Source of the DNA: Erythrophleum ivorense
Taxonomy: Eukaryota > Streptophyta > Magnoliopsida > Fabales > Fabaceae
Assembly: GCA_026724425.1 (NCBI GenBank)
Contig: JAIUCV010000009.1
Location: 21,328,701 to 21,392,700, forward strand
DNA length: 64,000 nucleotides
Direction: 5' to 3'
The stretch's first letter is position 1. Each line of letters opens with the position of its first letter. This document shows positions 1 through 12,680 of this stretch, one piece after another. The notes under the pieces were generated by a model. The model ran no database searches. It was not told the origin of the DNA and worked only from the letters and a program-made list of their open reading frames with translations. Both the position numbers and the translations under genes were made by a program.

Positions 1-240
1 CTTTGATTTTTTTCTTAGGATCCCCCTCGTCCTCTCTCTTTTGTGCGCATACGAGTGTTCCTTTTTCTTTCTACCCAGATGCGCCTCTCTGCTTCCTCAA
101 TTTGCTCCCATTTTCTGTTGTCCTCCCCCCTGTCTGATTGCTGAGATTCGTACCATTAGTGGGTAAGAGCCTCCTCTCCCGGATGTGAGAACAAGAAAGC
201 CACTCAAAGTAGGGCCAAGCATCTAGGGTTTCCCCGGTCT
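1..240. other. Unassigned pyrimidine-rich sequence
   Basis: C/T-rich sequence with no open frame worth calling and no match I recognise among the repeats of this window. It is less A+T-rich than what follows and contains an AGGGTTT (telo-box-like) word near 226. That word is common in plant 5' leaders, but it is also common in the LTR leaders of this window. It could be the edge of a gene leader or of another repeat; the sequence alone does not decide. Confidence 0.3.
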
Positions 241-900
241 CTTTTCATTTTTTTTTTAATTTATTCTTGTTTTTTCTGCCTTGGGTATGTGGGCTTCAGA
301 CTTGCTGGGCTAAAACTATAGGCCTCCACCCATTTTTTTGTTCTTGGTCCTTCTTTTGTTTTTAAGGTTGGTTTTGGGTTGAGCTTCTGAAAGTTTTTTT
401 TTTGTTTTATTTTTTCTCAAGCCCTTCTTTTTTGATTTTTTTTTTGCTTGGATTTGGGTTCTCCTGGATTAGGCCCCAAAATCTTAATCTTTTTTTTATT
501 TGGGTTTCCCATTTTTTAATATATATTATTTTGGTATTTTTTGATGAATTTTTTTTTGTTTTTAATTATTATTCTTTTAATTTTTTTGTATTTTATTTTT
601 TTATTTGCCTTTAGCCTTTTTTTTAATTCATTTTTTCCTTTCTTTTTCTAGCCTTTTTTTATTTTTTTTAATTTCATTTGTTTTGGATTTTTGTTACTCC
701 CTCTTTGATTTTTCTTTTTGTTTTAACTTTGATTAATGGGCTTTTACTTTTTTTTTTAATTTTATTTTTGAGTTCTTTCTCCTTTGATTTTTTTTTGGAG
801 TTTATTAAGCTAAAATGACCTATTGATTTTTTGTTTTTTACTTTTGTTTTCTATTTTTTATTAGTTTAATTTTATCATTATATTTGGAGTATGCCCGGAC
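241..900. repeat. T-rich low-complexity tract
   Basis: Long runs of T broken by short A/G/C words on the + strand. The only open frame (402-614) encodes a Phe/Tyr/Leu-rich peptide that simply reads the T runs, so I do not call it a gene. An (AT)9 microsatellite follows at 915-932. Confidence 0.6.
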
Positions 901-929
901 AAAATACGGTGTTCATATATATATATATA

Positions 930-2702
930 TATCAAACAATACATGTATGATATTTAGGCTACTAGTGAACATACATAAAGCATTTTCCTTATCATATAAA
1001 CTCATACATAGCAAACATAGGCTTTTAAGGGCATTGGTCTAGCCTTACCCATCTTCTTTGGGACTTTTGGATTTGTCTCACCAACTTTCAAGTGACTTTT
1101 GACTTAGTTTTACTTTTCTTGAAACTTTTGGCTTTGTCTCACCCATTCCCAGGGACTTTTGGCCCATTCTCACCCATACTAAGGGACTTTTGGCACAGTC
1201 ATACCCATTCAAGCCACTTTGCATTTATAAACACATTTCAAGAAATATAATATACCATAACATGTAAGCAATGGCTAGAAACATTTCTCATAGTGCAAAC
1301 ATACACACAAGTACTCAAAGACAAGTAAACATCCAAGCAATGCATATAAGAAAGGTTATAGAGCTATCTTGAAGCAAGATTCACACACTTTTTCCTCTAA
1401 TTCTTCTTCCCCTTTTCGGCCAAGCACTTACAACTAGGTAGCACTTGATTCTCTTGGCCTAGACACATCAAATGAGACATATTTTAATCATTGGAACAAA
1501 CTCTTGCTTCTTATAAATTCTATGTGAGGCTACTTTGTTCTAAGACACAATTATGGTTCCATACAAGACACAATGAAACAACTATTGAAATTCATGATCT
1601 TGGTTCCAATTTCTCCTTCTATTTAAGTCTCTTGACTCAATTTAGACTTCTTGGAGTCATTATAAATTCATTTCAAGGAGCCTATGTACAAGTTGCTTCT
1701 TTATGTCTTAAAATGGAGCCTACACCTCCATCACACAAACCATGCTTTTTAAATTTATTCCAAGGTTTCCTTTGATATTCATCTATCATATTTAGTCCCT
1801 TTCTAGATTTAGAAAATTTAAAACTCTCCCTAGGTGCATAGGCTAGCTTACCTTGGTTTTAAAACTTTTTAAGAGCTCTTCCACTTGCTACAAGCCTCTC
1901 CTTCAAATTCTAATCTTCCCCTACTAAACAAGTCTCAAAACAATCTCAAATCAGACACTAAAACCATAGGAAGAAAGGGGAGAAGGAGGAAAATAAGTTT
2001 AATAAAGGAAGGAGCATGAAATTACATACTTTTCTTACCTTTTTCCTAGACTTATCCTTCCTCCTTTGCTCCCTTCTTGTATGTCTCCCTTGGTAGAAGT
2101 CTCCTATAATTTGAGACAAAAAATAGGCTAACTAAGTGAGGGGGAGGAGAGGGATGTGTAAGCAAGGGGGCTCATTTAAAACTTTTTCAAATTTTCAATT
2201 TTGTCCTCTTTCTTGATTTCTTCCATTTTAGTTTATTTTAACTCCTTTTTTAGAACCATCTTTTCCATCATAAAATTTACGCCTTCTAACCTATAAAATG
2301 CCTTTGGTTTCATCCAAATTGGATTTAAAATCTTCCTGAATGAATCAATCCAAAATTTGGGTCAACTGACACTCTAAAATAAAAACTAAAGGGGTTTGAA
2401 CCATTCTATGGGCTCCTATGGTTTTTAAGGTCTCTAAGAACCTCAAAAAACTCAATTTCCATTTAAAGATCCCTTCTTTGAGTTTTCTAAAAAGTGCTCA
2501 AAATTATGAAAATACCACTACCTTTTGTCTGATTTTATTTAGCTACTTCGGCTCTAGTTTCTAGGCATCTTAAGCCTTGGATCCTCATTTTTCAATATTT
2601 AGAATTTTCTCCTAATTTTATTTGGTCTCAAATCTTTTTATTTATAGGACTCCCTTTTATATCTAACTTGTTTCTATGATTTCAAGAAAATTGGACATTA
2701 CA
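930..2702 (-). mobile_element. LTR T, family 1, 5'-truncated on the + strand reading
   Basis: The stretch repeats the order of words seen in the complete family-1 LTRs A, B and D: the 'acttttgg...ctcacc' repeats, the 'gagctatctt' segment, the 'gttttaactcc' segment and the terminal 'ggacattaca'. It ends at 2702, immediately before the old pol sequence resumes at 2703. The other end, about 1.2-1.4 kb compared with LTR A, is missing or replaced by the T-rich tract, so no TSD pair can be checked. TTCGC at 2703-2707 would be the right copy. Strand is inferred from homologous LTRs with a TATA box. Confidence 0.6.
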
Positions 2703-3621
2703 TTCGCTATATCTTTACCTACTAGTGTATCTAGTGCCTAGATTTTTTTTGGTTTGTCTTATTTGTCTAACACCCAAGCAAAGAGACACTTTAGAAAGGC
2801 TATAGAAAAGAATATAGAGTGTTCATTAGTAGTAAGAGAATACACTAAGGTTTTTCCTAAGGAAGTTAATGGTCTACCTCTAATTAGAGAACTAGAGTTT
2901 GTCATAGATTCAGTGCCTGTTATTAGACCTATATCTAACATGCTTATAAGATGGCACCTGTAAAATTAGCTGAGTTGAAAAGAAAATTGAAGAGTTGCTA
3001 GAGAAAAGGTTTATTAGACCCAGTGTATCCCCTCAATATGCATTAATGTTGTTTGTTAACAAAAAGGATATGAATATGGGTTAGTGCATTGACTATAGGT
3101 AGTTGAATCAAGTTTCCATTAAGAACGTATACCCATTACCTAGGATAGATGTCTTATTAGACCAATTATCAAAATCTTTTACCTTTTCTAAGATAGACTT
3201 TAGATTAGTGTATCTCTAGTTGAAAGTTAAGGTAAATAATATTCTTAAAAAGCTTTTAGGATTAAGTATGGTCACTAAGTTTTTGGTTATTCTATTTGAT
3301 TTGAATAATGCTTTGACAATCTTTATAGACCACTTGAATAGGATTTCTAGGCCTTATTTACGTCAGTCTATTAAGGTTTTTGTGGATGATATCTTTATAT
3401 ACTATAGGAATCTTGAGGATCATGAGAGGCATCTTAAGATAGTGCTCTAGGTTTTGAGAGAGAAGTAACTCTTAGCTAAGCTTAATAAGAGTGAATTTTG
3501 CCTTATAAAGGTTAGATTTGTAGGGCATGATATCTTTGTAAAAGGGGTATAAGTGGATCCTAATATGTTTAAGGCAATGATGAGTTGGGAGAGACCTAAA
3601 TTGAGGTTAGGAGTTTTCTAA
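2703..3621 (+). pseudogene. Ty3/gypsy pol fragment 1: reverse transcriptase (degenerate)
   Basis: First piece of an old chromovirus-like pol. Translation in shifting frames gives VVREYTKVFPKEVNGLPLIR (2843-2902 region), the segment that leads into RT. It then gives degenerate matches to the RT fingers (FIRPSVSP near 3010), the IDYRxLN box near 3090, the PLPRID-like box near 3132, and the catalytic box FVDDIFIYY near 3378-3410 (normally FIDDILIYS). Several stop codons and frame changes are present, so it cannot encode a polymerase. The piece stops at 3616 inside the EVRSFL motif, exactly where LTR A inserted, and resumes at 7265. I infer the Tekay/Del side of the chromoviruses from the VFPEELPGLP-type motif; the clade call is tentative. 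Confidence 0.85.
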
Positions 3622-6600
3622 TGTAACACCATAATTTTTAGCTCATCTCATGCCTTTAAATGACTCATTTCCAAGAATCATTAAAACTCTCAAAGAAAAA
3701 GGCATTAAAAATATTGATTATTTTAGCGTTGTATCGTATATAAAAATTTTATTCGATGTCAAGTGGACCATGTGAGCTCATATATCACATTCTCATATTT
3801 AATTACATGAATAAAACTCATTTGCATCATCAAAAATGGCCTACATCTTGTGGAACTCAAAGGGAAGCATAAAACACATCTATATATTTTCAGCTAGAAT
3901 TTTCTCATTTTTGTCACAAACTTTGAAAAATCATAACTAATTCTAGAAAAATCTAAATAATGCATTCTTTCCTATTATGGAAATCTACACATATCTACTT
4001 TATGTTAAAAATACATCCAGACCATAACATCCAACATAGAGAATGTTTGACATTTGAAAAGGTCCAAAGGTCAGGCTGTCTACTGGTGCTATAACAAAAT
4101 TTTGTAGCAAATTTCAAAAATGTCCCATTATTTTCAAAAAAATACAATCCATGCAAATGATACCAATATGGAAATATGTGAATTTTAACTAAAGGAAAAA
4201 AATCCTCCAGACTAGTTTAGGCACCATAAGACCTTGAAACCTAATCAAACAATACCTGAGGTCAGGTGGAGCGCCTAGTATTGGATAGTTTTTTTGAAAA
4301 TTCATATCTCCCTCTCTAGACATCCAAATGAGGTGCTTCTAATTGCCCAAGTCACTGGTAATGTCTAGTTTTTTGGTAAAAAATTTTATTGCAATTGGAC
4401 ATCATTTGAGCACTATGTGATAGATTTCATTTTCAGACCTGAGTGAATAGTGACATGACCAAAACCAGAATTTTTGTCAACTTTAAAAATTCATCAAATA
4501 TTCTCTAGACCTCTAAAAATTATTTTCTTTAGCTTCCCAAAAATCTCTCAACAAGTTCTAATTTCATGCCAAATCTGAAATCAAGAAGAGCTCATTTGGA
4601 CAAAAAGTGATATAGGATTCTATTATGGTCAATTTTGGCTCCATATAGGATACCAAAATGTCCAAATAGCTTTCCTTGGGGTTTGGCACCTCTTGGGCAA
4701 GTCTAAAAGCATAATTAGGACTTGTATAAGCTACCCAAATGGTCTTAAACATCATGTATCTCATTTGAGCTATTTCACTCACAGATATGCATAATTCCAT
4801 AATGCCATCCAAGAAGCTCATTTGCCAAAACATGCTCAAATCATAATCTAATGGTCACATAATACATTCTCCCATTTATACAAGACATATTATCATAATT
4901 ACATATGTTCATAACCTTATAATACATATACATCCATTGATTATATCATTTGCCATTTGTATGGCATTAAAGTAGCAAAATTCAAACACTTTCATGTTAT
5001 CTTCTCATCTTCAAGGTAGTTGGTTTCCATTACCTTATCCACTTGGTCCACCTAGCATGTTAGAATATTGGAGAGGAGGGGATGAGATTCAAAGAATCCC
5101 AATAGCTCATCTCCTATTCAATCATATATAAAAAATGCAAAATAAGTCTCATAAATGCATGTATAGTCATATTGACATGTGCAAACATTCAAGAGACATT
5201 TTCATCATTTGAGAAAATCATACATGGCATACAAAGGCTTGCCAAACAAGTGGATTGGCCTCTCCCATTTACTTGTAGATTTTGGACTTGCTTTACCCAT
5301 TCTTTAAGAGGTTTTTGGACTCAACCATGCTCTTGGGAGTCAACCTCACTTTTGAGAGACTCTTTACTTTATCTCAACCAATCTTAAGGGTTCTTGGCTC
5401 ATCCTTACCATAGCTAAGGGTTCTTGGTCTCACTACACTTAAGCAACCCCAAGCACACATCATATGAAAGCATATTGTAACATCATGGCACCATGGAATC
5501 AAAGTCATGCTAGAACACTTCTCATAGCTCAAAAATACACATACACAAATTCAAAGACAAGTAAAGTAAGCAATCATGCATGAGAGAAGGTGGAGAGAGC
5601 TACCTTGGATATAATTACACACTTTTTCTCTTGAATCAAAGCTCCCTTCTTTGGCCACATTGACCTAAACACAATTTATGGAAGCCAATTAGGTTCATGG
5701 AATTAATTCCAAGGCCATACAACTTGCTTAGGCACTACCTTGATCTATGAACCTCATTATGGTTCCATACATGCATCTAATGAAGCAACACCCCTCAAAT
5801 AAATTTTAGGCTCCATTCTTTCCTTTCAAACATGATTCTTGACTCCTTTTAAGCCTCTTGGAGTCATCACACAATCAAAACCAAGTGCCTAACTACATGT
5901 GCTTCTTTAAGTCATATTATGGAACATTAAGCACCATCTCACTTCCTATGGGTTCTAAATTTTTTCCAAGGCTTCCCCTCATATTCATTCATCATATATG
6001 ACTCATGAATGGGTATTGAAAAATTTAAAACTCTCCCTAGCTATGGTAACCCTTCTTGGCCGAGACAATGGAGCATAATGGGTTCCATGGAGTTTTCTTT
6101 GTTTTCTCAAGGAAAGATGCACATAGGGGAACTTCTAGGGATCTTAGAAACTCATTTAAACTCTTATTTAAGCATAGGAATCATTATACAAAATCAAATT
6201 TTACAACGTGCACTTGAAACCCTAGAAATTGCATCTTGAAATTTCATGATTTTTTTTTAATTCTCTTTGCATATTCTTAATCTCCACACTCTTTTTCCTT
6301 AGAATCACCCTTGGTTCAGCCTAAAAATCAAACCCTCCTAGGGTTTCTTGAGTGGGGCAAAATGGTAGAGGAAGGGAAGGAAGAGATATCAACCATGGAA
6401 GAAGAAATTACCTTGTTTTCTTGTTTTTTCTCACTTGAATCTTGCTTTCTCCAAGCTCCTCTCTTCAAATCCGAAATTTCCCTTTAATATCTCCCTTAAA
6501 ACAGATTTGGAAACTTCATTTTAATCAAAGGAAACAAAGGAGAATGGAGGAGAGGAGGTTTGGATGGAAGAAAGCATGAAAAACTACTAAGAAACCATAC

Positions 6601-7259
6601 CTTAAGCCTTTGATTTCTCTTTCTTCTTCTCTCCTTTTGGTGCACCTAAACCCTAGCTTTCTTTTTTGAAATTGTGCAAAAACAATTGTGTCTAAATGAG
6701 TCCACCTATTTATAGGTGGAAGAGAATGGTTTTTTCAAAAATTTTCATTTTGCCCTTTATTTTTGGCATTTTTGTTTCTATTTCGTTTTAACTCCTTTTT
6801 GAGAACTGTCTTTCCCATTATAAAATTTAGGTTCCTTAGTAAAATACCTTTGGAATCACTCAAATCGAAGCTAAAATTTTCTTGAATGAACCCGTCAAAG
6901 TTCAAGTACATTAACATTGAAAAACATCCACCGGAAGGGATTTAACTGTCCCAGGGCTTTCCATGGTTTTCAGGGCCTTTGAGTGCCCTAGAGAACTCAA
7001 GACTTTCATTTAAAAAGCCCCCTGTGTGAATTCCAAAAATTGCTCAAAATTACAAAAATGCCATTATGTTTCGTAAGATTTCCATCAAAATTTGTTTCTT
7101 CATTCTAGCTTCGTTTTTCTTTCTGTCTGAGGGTAGGATTCCCATTTTTAGGAGTCTAGAATGTTACTCAAATTTTTTTAGACCTTAACTAATTCATTTC
7201 GGGGGACTTGCTTTGAAAGCGCACTCATTTTCGTCGTTTAACGAAAACTGGACATTACA
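3622..7259 (-). mobile_element. Solo LTR A (family 1), TSD TCTAA
   Basis: A 3638-bp block beginning TGTAACACC and ending GGACATTACA, flanked by TCTAA at 3617-3621 and TCTAA at 7260-7264. Removing the block and one TSD rejoins the old pol motif EVRSFL...VGYF, which independently confirms both ends. There is no internal coding region and no second LTR, so it is a solo LTR, the usual product of LTR-LTR recombination. The minus strand reads TATAAATA at 6707-6714, followed by a leader with AGCTAGGGTTT, so the sense strand is taken as minus. Open frames inside it (for example 4564-4839, 6009-6239) are LTR sequence, not genes. The 3.6-kb length fits long-LTR chromoviruses. Confidence 0.9.
6705..6716 (-). 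promoter_or_regulatory. TATA box of LTR A
   Basis: Minus strand CCTATAAATAGG inside a near-palindrome (CCACC...GGTGG). It lies about 550 bp from the sense start of the LTR, and about 25-40 bp before a conserved ACTCATTTAGACAC leader word that LTR L shares. This is the sequence basis for the strand assigned to family 1. Activity is not shown. Confidence 0.6.
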
Positions 7260-7639
7260 TCTAACATTGGTTGGGTATTTTTGAAGGCTCATTAAGAGCT
7301 TTTCCCTATTAGTTATACCTTTGATTAGATTGACTAAGAAGGATTGACCTTTTAAGTGGGATAGTAAGTGTGAGGAATGTTTTTAAGAGCTAAAGGTTAA
7401 GTTAACTTCTACCTAGTGTTAATAATCCTTAATCCATATGAGACTCTTGTAATGTGTAATGATTCATCTAAGAAGAGCTTAAGGTGTGTACTATTGCAAC
7501 AAGGAAGGGTAGTAGCCTATGCCTTTAGATAGCTTAGACTACATAAGAAAAACTAGCCTACCCACTAGAGTGAGTTGATGTAGTTTGCCTTAAAGGGTTT
7601 TAGAGACATTACTTGTTTGGAGCATCATTTGAAGTCTTT
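7260..7639 (+). pseudogene. Ty3/gypsy pol fragment 2: end of RT to start of RNase H (degenerate)
   Basis: Continues the old pol directly after LTR A. The translation includes VGYF-RLIKSFSLLVIPLIRL (connection segment), KWDSKCEECF-ELK, and then the RNase H start: a CNDSSKKSLRCVLLQQGRVV-type segment near 7450-7515 (family norm CDAS...GCVLMQ...VVAYASRQL), and FALKGF near 7585-7605 (family norm FALKIWRHYL). It contains several stops. The last bases, TTTGGAGCATCATTTGAAG, lead into the FEVF-DH motif, interrupted at 7635-7639 by LTR D and completed at 18719. It is clearly one gene with fragments 1, 3 and 4. Confidence 0.85.
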
Positions 7640-10600
7640 TATCATACCATAATATTCTAGTGCCATATTTCTCAATTCAAGATGGCTTAAACATATTCTC
7701 AAGGAAGATCTAATAAAAGTATATGAAAATAATGAGTTTATTTACGTTACATCAGGGATTAATTTTCATTTCGCATTATATGGATCTCATGAGTTCCCCA
7801 ACATCATTCCCTAATTATTTTCCATCCATAAAAGTCATAAACATCTCAAAATTTCATACAAACCACAGATCAAGAACCAAAAATCCAAAATAATCATGTT
7901 TTGCCTCAGGTTCCATGGTGGCAGAATTTAAGGCAATTTTGAAAAATCATACCTAAATCTAGAAAAATTGAAACCAAGCAAATCATAGCTTGTTAGAAAG
8001 ATCTTGATGTTAATCTTACATTAAAAATAACTTCCAGCAATGAAAATCTCATTTGGATGACACTTGACATCAGAAAAGGCAAGAAGGTCGAGCTATTTAG
8101 AATTCTGATATAGCTTACTGATATAAACTTTGGAAATTCATAATTAATTCCAAAAAATCCAATCCATACAATCTATACCAATTTGGAAAGATAAAAATGT
8201 TTAATAGAGGAAAAAAATTGTTCCAGACCAATCCAAGAGCATTCAGACCTCGAAAATCAATCAAACAGTAACATGGGTCTGGAGGTATGCCTAGAACAGA
8301 ATAGCAACTTCAAAAATTTATATCTCCCTCTCTAGATATCCAATTGAGGTGCTTCTAATTGGCACAGGTCACTGGGAAGGTTTGGGTTCTCCTTGTAAAA
8401 TTTCATGGCAATTATACTTCATTTGGACCATGAGTGACAAAGATTCATTGCGGACCAAATGAACAGTAACATCAGCAAATCCTAAAAATTTAGCCAACTT
8501 CAAAAATTCCATAGACCTCCAAATAATATGCACTTTAGCTTCCCAAAAATCTCTCAACAATATCTAGACACATGCCAAATTTTAAACCAAGAAGAGCTCA
8601 TTTGGATAGAAAGTGGTATAGCTCACCCAAGTGGTCACTTTTGCTTCTTATAAGGCATCACTTTGGTCCAAATGCCTTCCTTTTGGATTTGGCACCTCTT
8701 GGGCAAGTTTAAAAGCATGAATATGACTTGTATAAACTTCCCAAGTGGTCTCAAACACTATGCATCTCAAATTGGCTATCCAACATCTATTAATACATAC
8801 TTACATACAAGTCACCCAAGAGCCAAATTTCATAATTCCATTGATTTAGTGTCATATAAGGTCTACCCCACATTTATACATTATTTTACATTTTTCCAAT
8901 GGTTTACAACTCAAAAATAATATGTACAAGATCACTTTGACATTTAGATACAAAGGAAGTTACAAATTGTTCAAAGTATGGCATCCTAATTTCCTTGGCT
9001 TGCATCCTTTGGTTCTTGAACACCACCTAGACATTCTAAAAAGGAAGAGGGAAGGAGAATGAGATTCATGGAATCTTAATAGCTCACACACACATTCATG
9101 GCATATACACATCAAGGCATATGTATGGAAAGTTCAACAACCATAAAGTATGCAAAGTCACAATTTCCATACCACTTATTCACATTCAAGCTAAGAACAT
9201 GCTCTAAGGACTTTTGGTCTTGCCTCACCCCATTTCTAGGACTTTTAGATTTGCCTCACCCTTGGTCTAAGGACTTTTGACTTGGCCTCACCCTTCCAAG
9301 AGACTTTTGGCCTTGTCTCACCCATGTCATGAGACTTTTGGCATCTCCTCACCTTCACTAAGGGACTTTTGGCATCATCTCACCCTTATGAGTCATTCCC
9401 ATAGCCAAGGACATTCAAGGAAACACATTGATACCAATGTAATGTCAAGATATCCAATGGCATATCATCAAGTCACAAGAACACACACAAGCATACAATG
9501 ACACACATATGCACTCAATAATGCAAGGAGAATGAGGTAGAGAGCTACCTTGAATTTATGCAAGCTTTTCTTAGTCTTTCTCCTTCCCTTGTTGGGCCTC
9601 ACAAGCACATCTAGGTGGGTTGGTGTTCTCTTGGCATAAACACCATAAATAACACACAATTACACACTTCAAGTAAGCCAAGATACCAAATTTATTCTTA
9701 AATACACACTTGATTCCATAGGTGGTATAATGGATCCATAAATGGCCTATTGAAGCAACTTTCACAATTCAAGTTCTAGGCTCCATTCTCTTTTCATTTT
9801 TAGGCCTCTTGCCATCATTCAAAGTCATTGGAGCCATCACACATTTATTTGCACAATTGAAAAACCAAGTTGCTTCATAAGGTACCATTATGGATACCAT
9901 TGTTCCATCTCTCAATCCATGGCTCCTAAATTTTTTTCAATAGTTTCTCCCATCTTCTAACATCATATAAAGCCCCAAACCAAGGTTAGAACAAATTAAA
10001 ACATCCCCTAATCTAGTGCTCTTGCCTTGGCCAAAACTATGGGCAAGAATGGGGTTCTTGAAGTTCTTGATTTTTCCTTGGTGGGAGAGCCACTTGGGGG
10101 GTTTCTAAAGGTCTTAGGTGTAATATCCGGTTCTCTAAAAATAAGAGAAAATACGAGAAACGTAATGTACGATTTTTCTGTAAACAGACAAAATTCACCG
10201 GATACAAAAGCAAGTCCCTTGAAATGGCTTAGTTAAGGTCTTAAAAAATGTGGGAAGCATTCTAGACTCCTAAAATTGAGAATCTTAGGCTCAGACAGAA
10301 AAAAAAATGGAACTAGAATGAAGAAATAAAATGTAACGAAAGGTTGACGAAACGTAAGGGCATTTTCGTCATTTTGAGCAAATTTTGGAATTTTTACATG
10401 AGGGCTTTTTAAATGAAAATTTTGAGCTCTCTAGGGTTCTCAAAGGCCCTGAAAACCATAAGAAGCTCCGAGACATCTAAAGCCCTTCCGATGGATGTTT
10501 TTTAACGTTAGTTGATCCAAATTTTGACCAGCTCATTCGAGAAGGTTTTAAATTCAATTTGCATGAAACCAAAAGCATTTTATGAATTAGAGGACCTAGA

Positions 10601-12680
10601 TTTTATGATGAAAAAGATGGTTCTAAAAAAGGAGCTAAAATGAGTCTAAATGGAGCAAACAGGCACGTAGGGCAAAATGATCATTTTATAAAATTGTAAA
10701 AGAGGTTTCTTAAGTAAGATTACACCGCATCACCTTATCCAAGCTTCCATTTGTAGAAAAATGGGCAGCAATGGCATGACATTAAGAGGGGAGGGAGAGA
10801 AGAAGTTTAAGCTTCCATTTAGGTAAGTAAACGGCCCCGTTTCATCATACGCCAGTTAAAAAAGTTATTCTTCTCTCTAAGAGCTCTCTAATGGTGGTTT
10901 TCTTTTCTTGAATACTTGAAGATTTAGGTCTAACCCAAGCTAAAAAGGAACTATTTTCAAGAAATTAATCAGTAAAAAATAATCTATGCGAAGAGAGCTC
11001 TATTTCAAGGAAAGACTTCACTTGAAACACTTACAAAATCTTATATTTTCAAGCCATTTAAGCTTCAATCTAGAGAGAGAAAGTGAGGAGGAGAGTTTTT
11101 CTTTATGTGTTCTTTATGGAACCAAAGGTTATGGAGTGTGAGGATTAAGAATATACAACTAGAATTGAAAAGGGAGCTTTAGAACGCAAGTTATGGAATT
11201 TAGGATTTTGATTGCACCTTGAACTCTATCATGAATCCTAGCCATATTTTATGATGTTTAAGTGTTCATATGAGTTCCTAAGACACCAAGAGAACTTTCT
11301 ACATGATTCTCCCATCAAAGGAAGCAAAGAAACTCCAAGGATGCCAAGAAGAGTATATGCTTCGGCCTAGAGTAGAAATGGCACTTAGGGGTAGTTTTAA
11401 TTTGTTCTATGCTTATTTTTGAGTCATGTATGATGGGAGAGTATGATAGGAAGCCTTGGAAAAATTTTAGAAACCATAGAAAGTGAGATGGCCTTGTATG
11501 TTCTATATTATGGCTTAAAGAAGCAACACATAGCTAGGCTCCTTGATTTAATTATGTGATGACTCCAAGAGGTTTAAATAGAGTCAAGAATCATAAATGA
11601 ATAGATAGAATGGAGCCAAGATAATTTTTTCTTAAAGTTGCTTCATTAAGTGTATTATGGAACCATAAAAGAGCCTTATGAGTCACCTAACTTTTCTAGT
11701 GAATATACGGCCTTAGAATTTAATTTAAGAGTATAATTGGCTTCCATATGATGTGTCTAGGCCAAGAGAAATGATCTCCACCTCCTTGGGTGTGTGAGGT
11801 CAAAGGAGAGGACTTAAGGCTCAAGGAAAAAGTGTGTAAATGCAAGCAAGGTAGCTCTCTCCACCTTCTTTCATGCATAATGTGTGCTTACATTGTCTTT
11901 GAATGTGTGTGTATATGTTTTGAGCTATGAAAAGTATTTTAGCATAAGCTTTTAGTTCATGGTACCATAATAATGTTTTATGTATTCAAATGATGTTTTA
12001 TATGCCTGTATTGGTTTGCTTGAGTGTGGAGAAGCCAAAAACCCTCTAGCCATGGTGAGGATGAGCCATGAACCTTTAAATTTAGTTGAGACAAAGTAAA
12101 GAGCCTCCCAAAAGTGAGGTTGACTCCCAAGAGTAAGGTTGAGTCAAAAACCTCTTAAAGAAAATGGGTGAGGCAAGTCTAAAATCCACAAGTGAATAGG
12201 TGAGGCTAATCCACTCACTTGGCAAGCCTATATATGTTATGTATGACTTGTTCAAATGCCAAGAATGTTTCTTGAATGCTCACATATGTTAATATGTCCA
12301 TGCATGCATTTTCAAGGCTTGTATTACATACTTTATGTGTGATTGAAAAGGAGATGAACTATTGGAATTCTTTGAATCTCCTCCCCTCCTCTCCAATGTC
12401 TTAACATGCTAGGTGAATCAATTGAGCAAGGTAATGGAAGCCACCAAGCCAAGGAAAAAGACATTGACATCAAAATGTATGAAATGGCCTAGTTATGTCT
12501 CTCTTGTAGCTATACACATGGCATATGATGTAATCCCATGATGAAATTGTTATGTATCCATTCGAACATGTGTAAATACCAATACATTTAATGTATGTAT
12601 GAGCTTTAATGCCATATGAATGATAATGTAGTTTTTGGGTATTGAATAGCAAGATAACGTGTATAAAATTTTGTGTATGG

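Noticed and set aside
402..614. 70-residue Phe-rich frame
   Set aside because: A direct reading of T-rich low-complexity DNA.
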